Of a stretch of 60,494 bases of DNA, positions 8,633 to 18,439 are shown one piece after another; position 1 is the first letter of the stretch; each line of letters begins with the position of its first letter. The notes below the pieces were generated by a model. The model made no database searches and was not told the origin of the DNA. It saw nothing but the letters and a program-made list of their open reading frames with translations. The stretch covers positions 1-60,494 of the forward strand of contig JANQIX010000056.1 of NCBI GenBank assembly GCA_028281925.1, read 5' to 3'. Both the position numbers and the translations under genes were made by a program. This DNA is from Alphaproteobacteria bacterium (lineage in GTDB: Bacteria; Pseudomonadota; Alphaproteobacteria; DSM-16000; Inquilinaceae).

Positions 8633-9403
8633 ATGCGACTGGCAGGCAAGACGGCGATCGTCACAGGGGCCGCGCGCGGGATCGGCCGCGCCATTGCGGG
8701 AGCCTACGCCCAGGAAGGCGCAAGCGTGGCCTTGGCCGACATCGACCTTGAGGCAGCGGAAGCGGCCGCGGCTGAGATCGGCAACGCGGCCATCGCGGTC
8801 GGCCTGGACGTGACCCGCCAGAAGTCCATCGATGACATGGTCGACATCGTCGCCGGACGGTTCGGGTCCATCGACATCCTCGTCAACAACGCCGCGATCT
8901 TCGATCTGGCGCCTATTCTCGAGATCGGTGCCGATAGCTACGACAGGATCTTCGCCGTCAACGTCAAGGGCCTGCTGTTCACACTGCAAGCGGTCGCGCG
9001 CCGCATGGTGGCCCAGGGCCACGGCGGCAAGATCATCAATATGGCATCGCAGGCGGGGCGGCGCGGCGAGGCGCTGGTTGCCGTCTACTGCGCCAGCAAA
9101 GCGGCAGTGATCAGCCTCACCCAATCGGCCGGCTTGGGGCTGATCGAATACGGCATCAACGTCAACGGCATCTCGCCCGGCGTCGTCGATACGCCCATGT
9201 GGGACGAGGTCGATGCGCTGTTCGCCCGCTACGAGAAACGGCCGCTTGGAGAGAAGAAGCGGCTGGTGGGCGAGGCGGTCCCATGCGGGCGCATGGGGTT
9301 GCCGGAGGACCACACGGGCGCGGCGGTGTTCCTTGCGTCCACCGACAGCGACTATGTCATCGCGCAAACGCTGAACGTCGATGGCGGGAACTGGATGAGC
9401 TGA
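8633..9403 (+). CDS. smoS: short-chain polyol dehydrogenase (sorbitol/L-iditol 2-dehydrogenase)
   Basis: A classical short-chain dehydrogenase of 256 residues. The NAD-binding motif TGAARGIGRA is near residue 12, NNAA near 85, catalytic Ser in NMASQAGRRGE and Tyr/Lys in YCASK near residue 153. It would oxidise sorbitol to fructose with NAD. It follows smoK by 15 bp, and the order smoK-smoS matches the Rhodobacter polyol operon. A GTG three bases upstream (8630) is an equally possible start. Substrate assignment relies on context and could also include galactitol or iditol. Confidence 0.85.
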   Translation: MRLAGKTAIVTGAARGIGRAIAGAYAQEGASVALADIDLEAAEAAAAEIGNAAIAVGLDVTRQKSIDDMVDIVAGRFGSIDILVNNAAIFDLAPILEIGADSYDRIFAVNVKGLLFTLQAVARRMVAQGHGGKIINMASQAGRRGEALVAVYCASKAAVISLTQSAGLGLIEYGINVNGISPGVVDTPMWDEVDALFARYEKRPLGEKKRLVGEAVPCGRMGLPEDHTGAAVFLASTDSDYVIAQTLNVDGGNWMS

Positions 9404-9445
9404 AACGCATGACCGGCCGTGGCCCCTTGCGCATTGGAGGCGGAG

Positions 9446-10132
9446 GTGACGTCGGAGTTCGACCTCCTGCTGTTCGACTGTGACGGCGTACTGGTGGACA
9501 GCGAAGTGATGAGCGCGAGGTGCGTTGCGGAATCGCTGCGCTCGGCCGGTTACATCATCGACGAAGTGGCGGTCCTTGAACGGTTCATGGGTCTCAGCAA
9601 TCCGGCGATGTGCCAGATCATTGAAAGCGAGATGGGTCGCCCACTCCCGGACGGTTTCCTCGAAGACTTGCGAAACCGGCTGCTCGATGTCTCTGAGGGG
9701 GAACTCCGGCCGATCAACGGAGTTGGCGAGGCAGTCGACCGCCTGAGCTTGCCATACTGTGTGGCCTCCAGCAGCCATCCCGACCGGATCCGACGCTATC
9801 TGGAGATCACGCATCTGGCTGATCGTCTCGGTCGGCACATCTTCAGCGCTACGATGGTGACGCGCGGCAAGCCGGCCCCCGACCTGTTCCTCCATGCTGC
9901 CCGGACGATGGGCGCGCGACCGGACCGCTGCATCGTGGTCGAAGACAGCAAGGCGGGTGTCCGTGCCGGCAAGGCCGCCGGCATGACCGTCTTCGGTTTC
10001 ACCGGCGGCAGCCACGTGACGAGCGCGGACCACGCTCCGAAGTTGGCGTCTGCCGGCGCGGACCTCACTTTCGACGCGATGTCCGAACTGCCCGATCTTC
10101 TCAGCAGTTCCGCAACCGAGCGCGCGCCGTGA
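9446..10132 (+). CDS. HAD-superfamily phosphatase/phosphoglucomutase-like hydrolase
   Basis: A subfamily IA HAD hydrolase of 228 residues. Motif I is FDCDGVLVDSE with the nucleophile and acid/base Asp pair, motif II is in VASSSHPDR, motif III Lys is in RGKPAPDLFL and motif IV is VVEDSKAGV. The GTG at 9446 is chosen because GGAGGCGGAG stands just before it; the frame opens earlier at 9419 without a ribosome site. It sits inside the polyol operon between the dehydrogenase and fructokinase genes, so it may remove phosphate from a toxic sugar- or polyol-phosphate side product. Its substrate is not evident from sequence. Confidence 0.8.
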   Translation: MTSEFDLLLFDCDGVLVDSEVMSARCVAESLRSAGYIIDEVAVLERFMGLSNPAMCQIIESEMGRPLPDGFLEDLRNRLLDVSEGELRPINGVGEAVDRLSLPYCVASSSHPDRIRRYLEITHLADRLGRHIFSATMVTRGKPAPDLFLHAARTMGARPDRCIVVEDSKAGVRAGKAAGMTVFGFTGGSHVTSADHAPKLASAGADLTFDAMSELPDLLSSSATERAP

Positions 10133-10162
10133 ACGCGCATCACGAAGCTTGAGGTCGCCGAT

Positions 10163-11149
10163 ATGCCCGATGCCGTATGCCTGGGCGAGTTGCTGATCGA
10201 CTTCGTCCCGACCGTAACCGGAACCAGCCTGGTCGACGCTCCGGCGTTCAAGAAGGCACCCGGTGGGGCACCGGCGAATGTGGCCGTCGGCTTGGCGCGC
10301 CTTGGTGCAGCAGCGGCGTTCATGGGCAAGGTCGGGGATGATGCGTTCGGCCGTTTTCTCGCCGATACACTTGCCGCAGCCGGCGTCGACATCGGCCCTC
10401 TGCGGTTCTCCGACAAGGCCCGAACGGCACTGGCCTTCGTTTCGCTACGCGCTGACGGCGAGCGGGAGTTCATGTTCTACCGTCATCCCAGCGCCGATAT
10501 GCTGCTGGAACCCGAAGATGTTGATGTCGATCTCATCGCCGGTGCGAAGCTCCTGCATTTCGGGTCGATCAGTCTGATCGACGAGCCATGTCGCGGCGCT
10601 ACCCTGCGCGCGGTTCAGGAAGCCCGCGAAGCGGGTTTGACCATCTCCTACGATCCCAATCTCCGGCTGGCGCTCTGGCCTGATGCGGAAGCGGCCAAGA
10701 CCGGGCTGATGCTCGGTTGGCCGAATGCCGACGTTATCAAGGTGAGCGAGGATGAACTGGAATTCCTCACCGGCGAGACCCAGCCACTGCGCGCCGGACG
10801 CCGCCTTTGGCATGAACGGCTCCGCCTTCTGATCATCACCCGTGGGCATCAGGGCTGCCTCTACCTGACCCCGGAACTCGAGGGCGAGGTCACTGGTTTC
10901 TGCGTCGAAGCCGTGGATACCACGGGAGCCGGCGACGCATTCGTCGCCGCGCTGCTTGCCGGACTTCTCGCCGACCCGAATGCTGCGAATGACGAGCAGC
11001 ACTTGAGGGCCCTTTGCCGCTTCGCGAATGCCGCAGGGGCGTTGGCGACAACTGAGCGGGGTGCGATCCCGGCACTTCCCGATGCCGAGCGGGTCCAGAA
11101 CTTCCTGAAGTCACAGGACGGTCGGCATTGGGTCCCGGCGGCACGTTGA
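10163..11149 (+). CDS. mtlZ: fructokinase (PfkB family)
   Basis: A ribokinase/PfkB-family sugar kinase of 328 residues. It has the N-terminal signature GGAPANVAVGLARLGA, the central LLHFGSISL, and the C-terminal DTTGAGDAFVAALL containing the anion hole and the catalytic Asp. It would phosphorylate fructose made by SmoS and MtlK to fructose 6-phosphate. GAGG lies just upstream of the ATG. The gene is part of the polyol operon, 30 bp after the HAD gene. In Rhodobacter the fructokinase of this operon is called mtlZ; the general name frk would also fit. Confidence 0.85.
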   Translation: MPDAVCLGELLIDFVPTVTGTSLVDAPAFKKAPGGAPANVAVGLARLGAAAAFMGKVGDDAFGRFLADTLAAAGVDIGPLRFSDKARTALAFVSLRADGEREFMFYRHPSADMLLEPEDVDVDLIAGAKLLHFGSISLIDEPCRGATLRAVQEAREAGLTISYDPNLRLALWPDAEAAKTGLMLGWPNADVIKVSEDELEFLTGETQPLRAGRRLWHERLRLLIITRGHQGCLYLTPELEGEVTGFCVEAVDTTGAGDAFVAALLAGLLADPNAANDEQHLRALCRFANAAGALATTERGAIPALPDAERVQNFLKSQDGRHWVPAAR

Positions 11150-11177
11150 GATCCCTGTTTCGAGGAGGCAGGCAAAG

Positions 11178-12674
11178 ATGGAGCGCAGCACTTCTCCAAG
11201 CTCTCCAGTCAAGCTCGACAACAGCTTGCTTGAGAGCCCGCCGTCGGGCGTTAGACGGCCCGCCTACGACCGTCGAAACGCCACCCAGGGCATCCTGCAC
11301 ATCGGCATCGGCGGCTTCCATCGCGCCCATCAAGCCGTCTATGTCGACGACGTCATCGCCGAGACAGGTGACGACCGGTGGGCGATCTGCGGCGTTGGTC
11401 TGCTTCAGCAGGACAGCCGCATGCGCGACGCCCTCCGCCCACAGGATTGCTTGTATGCCGTAGTCGAACGCGGCCCCGGCGCCGACGCGCAAGCGCGCGT
11501 CATCGGTGCGATGACGAGATTCTTGTTCGCTCCGGAGGACTCCGAATTGGTCCTCGACAAGATGGCGTCGGCCGACATCCGTATCGTCTCGCTGACCATC
11601 ACAGAGGGTGGCTACTACCTCGATCCGAAGACCGGCCAATCGAATTTAGACCACCCGGACATTGTCCACGACCTGCAGCATCCGGCCCAGCCGGTCGCCG
11701 CGTTCGGCTATCTCGCCGAAGCCATGGACCGCCGCCGCCAGCGCGGGTTGAAGCCGTTCACGGTGATGTCGTGCGACAATGTGCAGGGCAACGGCGACGT
11801 CACGAGGCGAATGCTCCTTGCCTTCGCCGAGCGCCGCGATCCCTCGCTCAGAGACTGGATTGCGGAGAACGGAGCGTTCCCCAACAGCATGGTGGATCGC
11901 ATCACCCCGGCGACAACCGATGCGGACCGGACGATGATCCGGGACGCCTACGGCATCGACGACGCCTGGCCGGTCGTTACAGAGCCGTTCCGGCAGTGGG
12001 TGGTCGAGGATGCGTTCTGCGACGGTCGGCCGTTATGGGAACGCGTCGGCGTTCAGATGACGTCGGATGTGCACCCTTACGAGATGATGAAGATCCGGCT
12101 TCTCAATGCGAGCCATTCGGCGATGGCCTATCTCGGGCTTCTTGCCGGTTTCTCACACATCCACGAGGTCATGGCCGACGATTTGTTCCGCGAGCATGTC
12201 ATCGACTTCATGGACGAAGAGGTGACGCCGATCCTGCAGGACGTTCCCGGGATCGATCTCGCCGCCTACAAGCAGGCGCTCGTCAAGCGCTTCTCCAACC
12301 CGGCGATCAAGGACCAGGTCCTGCGCGTCTGCATGGATGGGTCCTCGAAGTTCCCGAAATTCCTTCTGCCGACAGTTCGCGAGCAGCTTCGGCGCGGCGG
12401 CTCTACAAGGCGATTGAGCCTCGCGATCGCAAGCTGGTGCCGCGCCATGGCCGGAACCGACGACCGGGGTGCCACGATCGAGATCCCCGATCCTCTGGCC
12501 GATCTGTTGACCATGCGGGCCAGGTCGACGGGAAGGGATCCGGCGGCGTTCCTCGCGGTCAGAGAGGTTTTCGGGGAAGACTTGCCCCAGTCCGAAGTTC
12601 TGGCCAAGCAGGTCGGAGAGGCCTTGGAGAGCCTCTATGACGAAGGCGCCCGCAAAACACTGGCCAAGTATTAG
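11178..12674 (+). CDS. mtlK: mannitol 2-dehydrogenase (long-chain polyol dehydrogenase)
   Basis: A 498-residue member of the polyol-specific long-chain dehydrogenases. The NAD-binding N-terminus has HIGIGGFHRAHQAVYVDD, and the catalytic segment KIRLLNASHS near residue 305 supplies the conserved Lys, Asn and His. It oxidises D-mannitol (and usually D-arabitol and sorbitol) to the ketose. The ribosome site GAGGAGG is 9 bases before the ATG. It is the last plus-strand gene of the polyol operon and converges with xylB. Its partner enzymes are the fructokinase upstream and the xylulokinase, which would take D-xylulose formed from arabitol. Confidence 0.92.
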   Translation: MERSTSPSSPVKLDNSLLESPPSGVRRPAYDRRNATQGILHIGIGGFHRAHQAVYVDDVIAETGDDRWAICGVGLLQQDSRMRDALRPQDCLYAVVERGPGADAQARVIGAMTRFLFAPEDSELVLDKMASADIRIVSLTITEGGYYLDPKTGQSNLDHPDIVHDLQHPAQPVAAFGYLAEAMDRRRQRGLKPFTVMSCDNVQGNGDVTRRMLLAFAERRDPSLRDWIAENGAFPNSMVDRITPATTDADRTMIRDAYGIDDAWPVVTEPFRQWVVEDAFCDGRPLWERVGVQMTSDVHPYEMMKIRLLNASHSAMAYLGLLAGFSHIHEVMADDLFREHVIDFMDEEVTPILQDVPGIDLAAYKQALVKRFSNPAIKDQVLRVCMDGSSKFPKFLLPTVREQLRRGGSTRRLSLAIASWCRAMAGTDDRGATIEIPDPLADLLTMRARSTGRDPAAFLAVREVFGEDLPQSEVLAKQVGEALESLYDEGARKTLAKY

Positions 12675-12722
12675 CGCCTCGACCTGGGGTCGGAGAGTTG
12701 CGGCCGGTTGTCACAGTTGCAC

Positions 12723-14231
12723 TTACGTATCTGCAATCAACCGATGCATCAATGTCCGCGTCGCCGGATAGAGGTCGCGGAAGATCCGATAGCGGGAGTC
12801 ATAGAGCGCGATATTGGATGGCTGGGGTGCGATGTCTTCGCCACAGTCCGCCCACGCGCCGGCAATGTGGGTGATACTCTTTCCCGTCACCGCCTGCATG
12901 GCGAGGGTCGCAGCTCCTCGTGCCGACGCATCGGAGCGGGAGACCGGTCGCACAGGCCGACCGAGGACATCGGCCAGCACCCGCAGCCAAAGGGCACTTC
13001 GCGCACCACCGCCGGCGATGCGGATTTCCTCTGCGGAGCACCCGAGACCGATAGCGACATCGACCAGATCGCGGAGCGCGAAACACACGCCTTCAACCAC
13101 GGCGCGCGCCAGATGTCGCCGTTCATGACGACGGCTGAGCCCGAGCCAACACCCGCGGGCCCTGGGATCGTTGTGAGGCGATCTCTCTCCGGTGAGATAG
13201 GGAAGAAACACCAAACCCTCCGCACCGGGCGGCGCGTCTTCCGCGGCGCGACAGACCGCGTCGAAGGGATCCAAGCCTGCTTGGCGCGCCGCCGACGTCT
13301 CCGGCGCTCCCACGACGTCGCAATACCATTGGAAGGATCCACCCGCCGATTGCACACCCGCCAACAGCTGCCACGTATCGGGCACCGCATGACAGAAGGT
13401 ATGGAATATCCCTTGCGGATCGGTGACTGCACTGTCGATCTGCGCGGAAACCACGCCGGAGGTCCCGATATTGATGGACAACCTGCCCGACGAAACGATG
13501 CCGATACCGATCGCTGCGGCCGTTTGGTCTGAGGCACCGGCGATGATCGGCGTACCGGCCCTGAAGCCGGTCGCGGCGGCTCCCCGTTCGTCAACGCGCC
13601 CGGCAACCTCGGCCGACTCGCAGACGCGTGGCAGCCACTCCGGGTGAATGTCCAGCGCCGCAAGCGTTGGCGACGACCATCTCTTGGCCCTCACGTCGAA
13701 CAGGCCAGTACCGGAGGCGTCGGTCACTTCGGTGGCGTGTTGGCCGGACAAACGGAACCGGACGAAGTCTTTCGGCAACAGCACTGCGGACGTGCGGGCA
13801 TAGACGTTGGGCCAATGTCGTCGGACCCAAAGGATCTTCGCGGATGTGAAGGCGGTTCGCGGCGGGTTGAGCGTCCACTCGGCAATGCGGCCACCCGTCA
13901 ACGCGTCGATCTCGGCGCATTCGGCCTCTGTGCGTTGATCATTCCAGAGGATGGCCGGGGAAAGGACGGATCCATCGGCGTCGAGAAAGACCGGGCCGTG
14001 CATCTGGCCGGCGATCCCGATGACATCCGGTAGCGGGGCATAACTCAAGATTCGGCGGGCGACGTCAACCAGCGCCGTCCACCAGATCTCTGGATCCTGC
14101 TCAAACCACCCCAGTCGTGGCGAGTTGATGGACCAGGGGTGGGCCGCTGCGGCGACCGTTCGGCCTGTTTCGTCGACAACGATCGCCTTCAGGCCGGATG
14201 TCCCGATGTCGAATCCGACGGCATGCAGCAT
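12723..14231 (-). CDS. xylB: xylulokinase (FGGY family)
   Basis: A 502-residue FGGY carbohydrate kinase. The N-terminal ATPase motif is VGFDIGTSGLKAIVVDE, the xylulokinase motif IAGQMHG is near residue 77, the catalytic Asp is in IAGASDQTAAAIG near 240, and the C-terminal adenosine motif is RIAGGGARSALW near 407. It phosphorylates D-xylulose, the product expected from arabitol or xylitol oxidation by MtlK. It is transcribed towards mtlK from its own promoter upstream of 14231; the two stop codons are only 48 bp apart. In Rhodobacter xylB is in the same direction as mtlK, so this arrangement differs. Confidence 0.9.
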   Translation of the reverse strand: MLHAVGFDIGTSGLKAIVVDETGRTVAAAAHPWSINSPRLGWFEQDPEIWWTALVDVARRILSYAPLPDVIGIAGQMHGPVFLDADGSVLSPAILWNDQRTEAECAEIDALTGGRIAEWTLNPPRTAFTSAKILWVRRHWPNVYARTSAVLLPKDFVRFRLSGQHATEVTDASGTGLFDVRAKRWSSPTLAALDIHPEWLPRVCESAEVAGRVDERGAAATGFRAGTPIIAGASDQTAAAIGIGIVSSGRLSINIGTSGVVSAQIDSAVTDPQGIFHTFCHAVPDTWQLLAGVQSAGGSFQWYCDVVGAPETSAARQAGLDPFDAVCRAAEDAPPGAEGLVFLPYLTGERSPHNDPRARGCWLGLSRRHERRHLARAVVEGVCFALRDLVDVAIGLGCSAEEIRIAGGGARSALWLRVLADVLGRPVRPVSRSDASARGAATLAMQAVTGKSITHIAGAWADCGEDIAPQPSNIALYDSRYRIFRDLYPATRTLMHRLIADT

Positions 14232-14651
14232 GGTGGCCCAGTTCAGTGGACGTGAGGTTGCAAGAGCATCGGTCGATCTCGCCCTGAGAGGAACTCTCGG
14301 GCATCCGGCTCCATGGACCGTTCACCTCGTGCGCTATCGCGACAGCTTCTCAGACAAAGCGGCGTCTGTCATTCGCCAACCGATACCAGAACGGCCGATC
14401 GACGGAACAGGCTTCACGTAACGTGATTGTGGCTCTGCATGCTGGATTGACCTATTTCGGCTTCCAATACTGTTGCCCGCTCGAAGCCATGTTCTCGCCA
14501 AGCATCTGCACCCTAACGGAGAGCGTCGGGGATGATGGTTCTGCGCCGGTCGGAGGTCAGCCGGCGCGCCGGTTCACAGCTGGAAGGTATCGCTTGGTGA
14601 CTTGGCAACGGTCAACGCGGCTCTTGGGCCAATGCGATTAGCCGTAGTCGC
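14232..14651. other. intergenic region upstream of xylB, 420 bp
   Basis: No convincing gene lies here. It must contain the xylB promoter (minus strand) and the 3' end signals of the hydantoinase gene, but I see neither a clear -35/-10 pair nor a strong terminator hairpin. Small plus-strand frames at 14423-14641 have no ribosome site and look accidental. Confidence 0.4.
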
Positions 14652-17600
14652 TTAGTCGCCATCGGCTCCACCAAGACCGCCGCCGCCAGGTAGCTCGAGT
14701 ATGAGGCGCTGACCTGCCGGCACGATCTGCTTGCCTTTGCCCTTAAGAGGGGTGCCATCGCCGAGGCGGACATGCCCCGGTGCGCCGTCACCCCCACCGT
14801 CTCGACCGCGCGCCGGGTGGTCAATGCGGTCGAACAGCGCGAACAGTGCGAACGGCGCGCCCTCTCCATGCTCGACCTCGATGACTTGGCCTTCCCCCCC
14901 ACCCCAGGTGCCACGCCCGCCGGAGCCATCGCGGTACTCCTTCCGACGGTAGATCAGGGGCGAGATCGACTCCGTTATCTCGACCGGGGTGTTGCGAACC
15001 CCGGAGGGGTACGCGGTCGCTGAAAGGCCCGGCTTGCCGGGCCGCGCACCGGTGCCACCGGAGTGGAAGATCGTGACGGCGAATGGCGTCGCGTCGCCGT
15101 ACTGGTGTTTGCCGACAAGACCGTGACCGCCGGAGAGCATCGGGTTCCACAGGCTGGAGCTGCCCTCCGCCGGCACCGCGCCCGGTAGCGCCTGAGCGAG
15201 GCAGCCGAGCACGACGTCAGGCAGCATCTGACCGATCACATGGCGGGCATTGACGGCGCAGGGCCTCGGCGCATTGAGGATGCTGCCGTGGGGTGCCGTG
15301 ACCTCAATCCGCCTCAGCGAACCGGTATTGTTTGGGACCTCGTGGCCGACGATGCAGCGGACGCCGAACGAAGTGTAAGCCTGGGCATAGGTGAGCGGCA
15401 CATTGATGCCGAATGGCGAGATCTCCGATGAGCCCGTGTAGTCGACAGTGATACGGTCCGCGGTAACCTCCATGGCGGCGCGCAACACAACCGGCCTGTC
15501 GTGGCCGTCGACGACCATGGCATTCTCATAGCGACCGCGCGGCAGGTTGCCGATCGCCTCGACCATGGCGCGGTCCGATGTCGAGATGATGTGGTCTCCC
15601 AGGGCGTCGATCGTGTCGAGGCGAGCCTCCGTCATCAGGGCCAGCAATCGCTTCGCGCCCACCGCGTTGCTGGATGCCAGCGCGTAGAGGTCGCCTACGA
15701 CCTGCACAGGCTCGCGGACATTCGCGCGGATGATGTCGAAGACGGACGCGTTCGCTTCGCCTTCTTCGAACAAACGCATGATCGGGATGCAGAGCCCCTC
15801 CTCGAACACCTGGCCGCCGTCCGGGCTGAAGCCGATGCCACCGATATCGACCACGTGGACAGTGGACGCGAACAGGGCAGCGACGACACCTTTGCGAAAG
15901 ACCGGCGTCACGACAGTGAAGTCGAAGAGATGTCCGGTGCCGAGCCACGGATCGTTGGTGACGAAGACATCGCCAGGCCGCATGCGGTCCGGCGGATAGC
16001 GCTCCAGGAAGAAGCCGACCGAGGTCGCCATGGCGTTGACGTGCCCGGGCGTTCCGGTCACCGCCTGGGCGAGCATGCGGCCCGCCTTGTCGAAGATACC
16101 GGCCGACAAGTCACCCGCTTCGCGCACGGTCGTTGAGAACGCGCTGCGGATGATCGCCTGTGCCTGCTCCTCCACTACGGATATCAAGCGGGCCCAGAGC
16201 ACCTGCAGGCGGACTTCCTTCGCAAGACCGGTGCGCTCGGTGCGTATCGCCGCGTCCGCCATGCGGGTGATCACGAGATCGCCGGTCCGGTGTCGCGTAG
16301 CCTGCCAGCCGGCAGGCACGATCGTGCTTGTCTGTGCCTCCTCAATAATCGCCGGGCCGTCGATCGTGCCGCCGAAGCCATCCCGCGCCACGACAGGGGC
16401 CTCCGCACCTTCTGTGTCGCCCGGATCGTGCAGAGACCGTGTGCCAGGATCGACCGGCAGCGTCCCAGATACGGGGTTTCCTGGCGGCACCCCGATCGCA
16501 TCGGGAAGGCGCTGGGCAGACGCGGTGACCGACCAGGTCAACACCTCGATCGCCATGCCGGGGATCACCAGGCCGAAGCGTTCCTCATAGGCTGCCTCGA
16601 ACGCAATGCGCAGAGCATCGGCGAATTTGCCGCCGAAGGGTCCCTTTGGAAGGGCGATCCGGATTTCATGGCCCTGTCCGACAAAGCGCGCAAAGCCGTG
16701 TCGCCGGATGTCGATATCCCCCGTCGGCGCGCCCAGGCGCACCACGCCCACTGCCTCACGCTCCATGGGCTCAAACAGGCCGGAGAGGGCGTGCGTATCG
16801 AGCGCGTCGGCACGCGCATAGAGGCTTCGCACCACTTCGTAGGCCACCGGCGCGAGCAGGAAACCGATGGCGGAGCCGACACCGGCATTGGCGGGCACGA
16901 TGATCCTGCCGATTCCGAGCTTGTCCGCAACGCGCGCGGCATGGATGGGGGCTGCACCCCCGAAGGCGAGCATCGTTCGACCCGCCAAGTCGCGACCGCG
17001 TTCGGCGGCGTGGACGCGCGCAGCGCCCGCCATTGTCTCGTCGACAATCTCGATCAATCCCTTGGCGCTGCCGAGTGCTTCCAGACCGAGACGATTGCCG
17101 ACATCCCTCAGCAACGCCCGTTCGGATGCAACTCGATCGAGCCGGACGCTGCCACCGGCGAACGCGTCGGCATCGAGCCGCCCGAGCACCAGGTTGGCGT
17201 CGGTGACGGTGGCCGCGATGCCGCCACGGCCATAGCATGCCGGTCCCGGTTCGGAGCCCGCGCTCTCCGGGCCAACCCTGATGCGATCCAGTGCGTCGAC
17301 GCTCGCGACCGAACCGCCGCCCGCACCGATTTCGACCATATCGATCACCGGTATCTTCACCGGCATCCCGCTGCCCTTCATGAAGCGGTGCGCGCGGTCG
17401 ACCTCGAACTCACGGCTCAGCAACGGTTCGGCATCATCGATCAGGCAGATCTTGGCGGTGGTACCACCCATGTCGAACGAAACCAGCCGATCTTCCTTGC
17501 GCGTCCTGGCAATATGCGCAGCAAGGATGGCACCGCCCGCGGGACCCGACTCGACCAGTCGGATCGGGTATCGGCATGCGGTATCGATGGTCACAAGGCT

Positions 17601-18326
17601 ACCGGCCGATGTCATAAGCAGGCACGGGCAATCGAAACCCGCGTCGCGGAGCCGGCGCTCGAGGTCGACCAAGTATCCGGCCATCTTCGGCCGAACATAG
17701 GCGTTGGCGACGGTTGTCGACTGACGCTCGTACTCCCGGACTTCCGGGCACACGTCGGAGGAGAGCGAGATCCACAGGTCCGGCAGCCCTTCCCTCAGGA
17801 TCTCCGCGACGCGGCGCTCGTGCACCGGATTGGCGTAGGCGTGGAGCAGGCCGACAGCGACACTGTCGACTCCCTTGGCGTGAAGCACGGGGATCCATTG
17901 ACGGACCGATGCTTCGTCAAGCGGCGTCAGCACGTCGCCGCGGAAGTTCAAACGTTCGGTGACGGGCAGCCGGAGATCGCGGCCGACCAGCGGCGGCAGA
18001 CGGTCAGCCTGGATGTCGTACTGGTCGAACCGGTTCTCGAAGGCCATTTCCAGAGAGTCGCGATGGCCCTCCGTGGTGATCAGAGCCGTTTTCGCGCCCT
18101 TGCGCTCGATCAGCGCGTTGGTCGCCAGCGTCGTTCCATGCAGCACCAGATCGGCGGCGCCCGGTTGGACGCCGCTGGCGGCAAGCACCGTGTTGACACC
18201 GGCCATGAACCCATCGGCCGGACGCGCCGAAGTCGTGAGCACCTTCGTCGTGGTCCTCTCGCCCTCAGCGTCGAGAACCACGTCGGTGAACGTCCCGCCG
18301 ATGTCGACGGCCAGCCTGATGCTCAC
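14652..18326 (-). CDS. fused hydantoinase/5-oxoprolinase, A and B domains in one chain
   Basis: At 1224 residues this combines both subunits that many bacteria make separately (HyuA and HyuB). Residues 1-180 are the hydantoinase/oxoprolinase N-terminal domain (LAVDIGGTFTDVVLDAEGE), about 200-490 the HyuA ATPase-like domain (VSFDMGGTTAKICLID, MVEIGAGGGSVA), and about 690-1215 the HyuB domain ending in a Gly-rich tail. The family opens cyclic amides such as 5-oxoproline, hydantoin or N-methylhydantoin with ATP. GTG is the start. The sarcosine-dehydrogenase-like flavoprotein in the same region would fit an N-methylhydantoin route, but that is inference. Confidence 0.85.
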   Translation of the reverse strand: MSIRLAVDIGGTFTDVVLDAEGERTTTKVLTTSARPADGFMAGVNTVLAASGVQPGAADLVLHGTTLATNALIERKGAKTALITTEGHRDSLEMAFENRFDQYDIQADRLPPLVGRDLRLPVTERLNFRGDVLTPLDEASVRQWIPVLHAKGVDSVAVGLLHAYANPVHERRVAEILREGLPDLWISLSSDVCPEVREYERQSTTVANAYVRPKMAGYLVDLERRLRDAGFDCPCLLMTSAGSLVTIDTACRYPIRLVESGPAGGAILAAHIARTRKEDRLVSFDMGGTTAKICLIDDAEPLLSREFEVDRAHRFMKGSGMPVKIPVIDMVEIGAGGGSVASVDALDRIRVGPESAGSEPGPACYGRGGIAATVTDANLVLGRLDADAFAGGSVRLDRVASERALLRDVGNRLGLEALGSAKGLIEIVDETMAGAARVHAAERGRDLAGRTMLAFGGAAPIHAARVADKLGIGRIIVPANAGVGSAIGFLLAPVAYEVVRSLYARADALDTHALSGLFEPMEREAVGVVRLGAPTGDIDIRRHGFARFVGQGHEIRIALPKGPFGGKFADALRIAFEAAYEERFGLVIPGMAIEVLTWSVTASAQRLPDAIGVPPGNPVSGTLPVDPGTRSLHDPGDTEGAEAPVVARDGFGGTIDGPAIIEEAQTSTIVPAGWQATRHRTGDLVITRMADAAIRTERTGLAKEVRLQVLWARLISVVEEQAQAIIRSAFSTTVREAGDLSAGIFDKAGRMLAQAVTGTPGHVNAMATSVGFFLERYPPDRMRPGDVFVTNDPWLGTGHLFDFTVVTPVFRKGVVAALFASTVHVVDIGGIGFSPDGGQVFEEGLCIPIMRLFEEGEANASVFDIIRANVREPVQVVGDLYALASSNAVGAKRLLALMTEARLDTIDALGDHIISTSDRAMVEAIGNLPRGRYENAMVVDGHDRPVVLRAAMEVTADRITVDYTGSSEISPFGINVPLTYAQAYTSFGVRCIVGHEVPNNTGSLRRIEVTAPHGSILNAPRPCAVNARHVIGQMLPDVVLGCLAQALPGAVPAEGSSSLWNPMLSGGHGLVGKHQYGDATPFAVTIFHSGGTGARPGKPGLSATAYPSGVRNTPVEITESISPLIYRRKEYRDGSGGRGTWGGGEGQVIEVEHGEGAPFALFALFDRIDHPARGRDGGGDGAPGHVRLGDGTPLKGKGKQIVPAGQRLILELPGGGGLGGADGD

Positions 18327-18439
18327 GTCGCCAATCTCAGGTCAACGCGGAGCTTTGGCTCCTTGCGCGACGCCGCTGGCTGCTGCTCACCGGCCATGAC
18401 GCTGCGATCCCTTGCGAAGATGGCGGTCAGACCGGCCGG

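Noticed and set aside
7541..10033. 830-codon open frame on the minus strand opposite smoK, smoS and the HAD gene
   Set aside because: The plus-strand genes have complete catalytic motifs; the minus frame is rich in His, Arg and Asp as expected for the shadow of GC-rich genes and has no recognisable domain.
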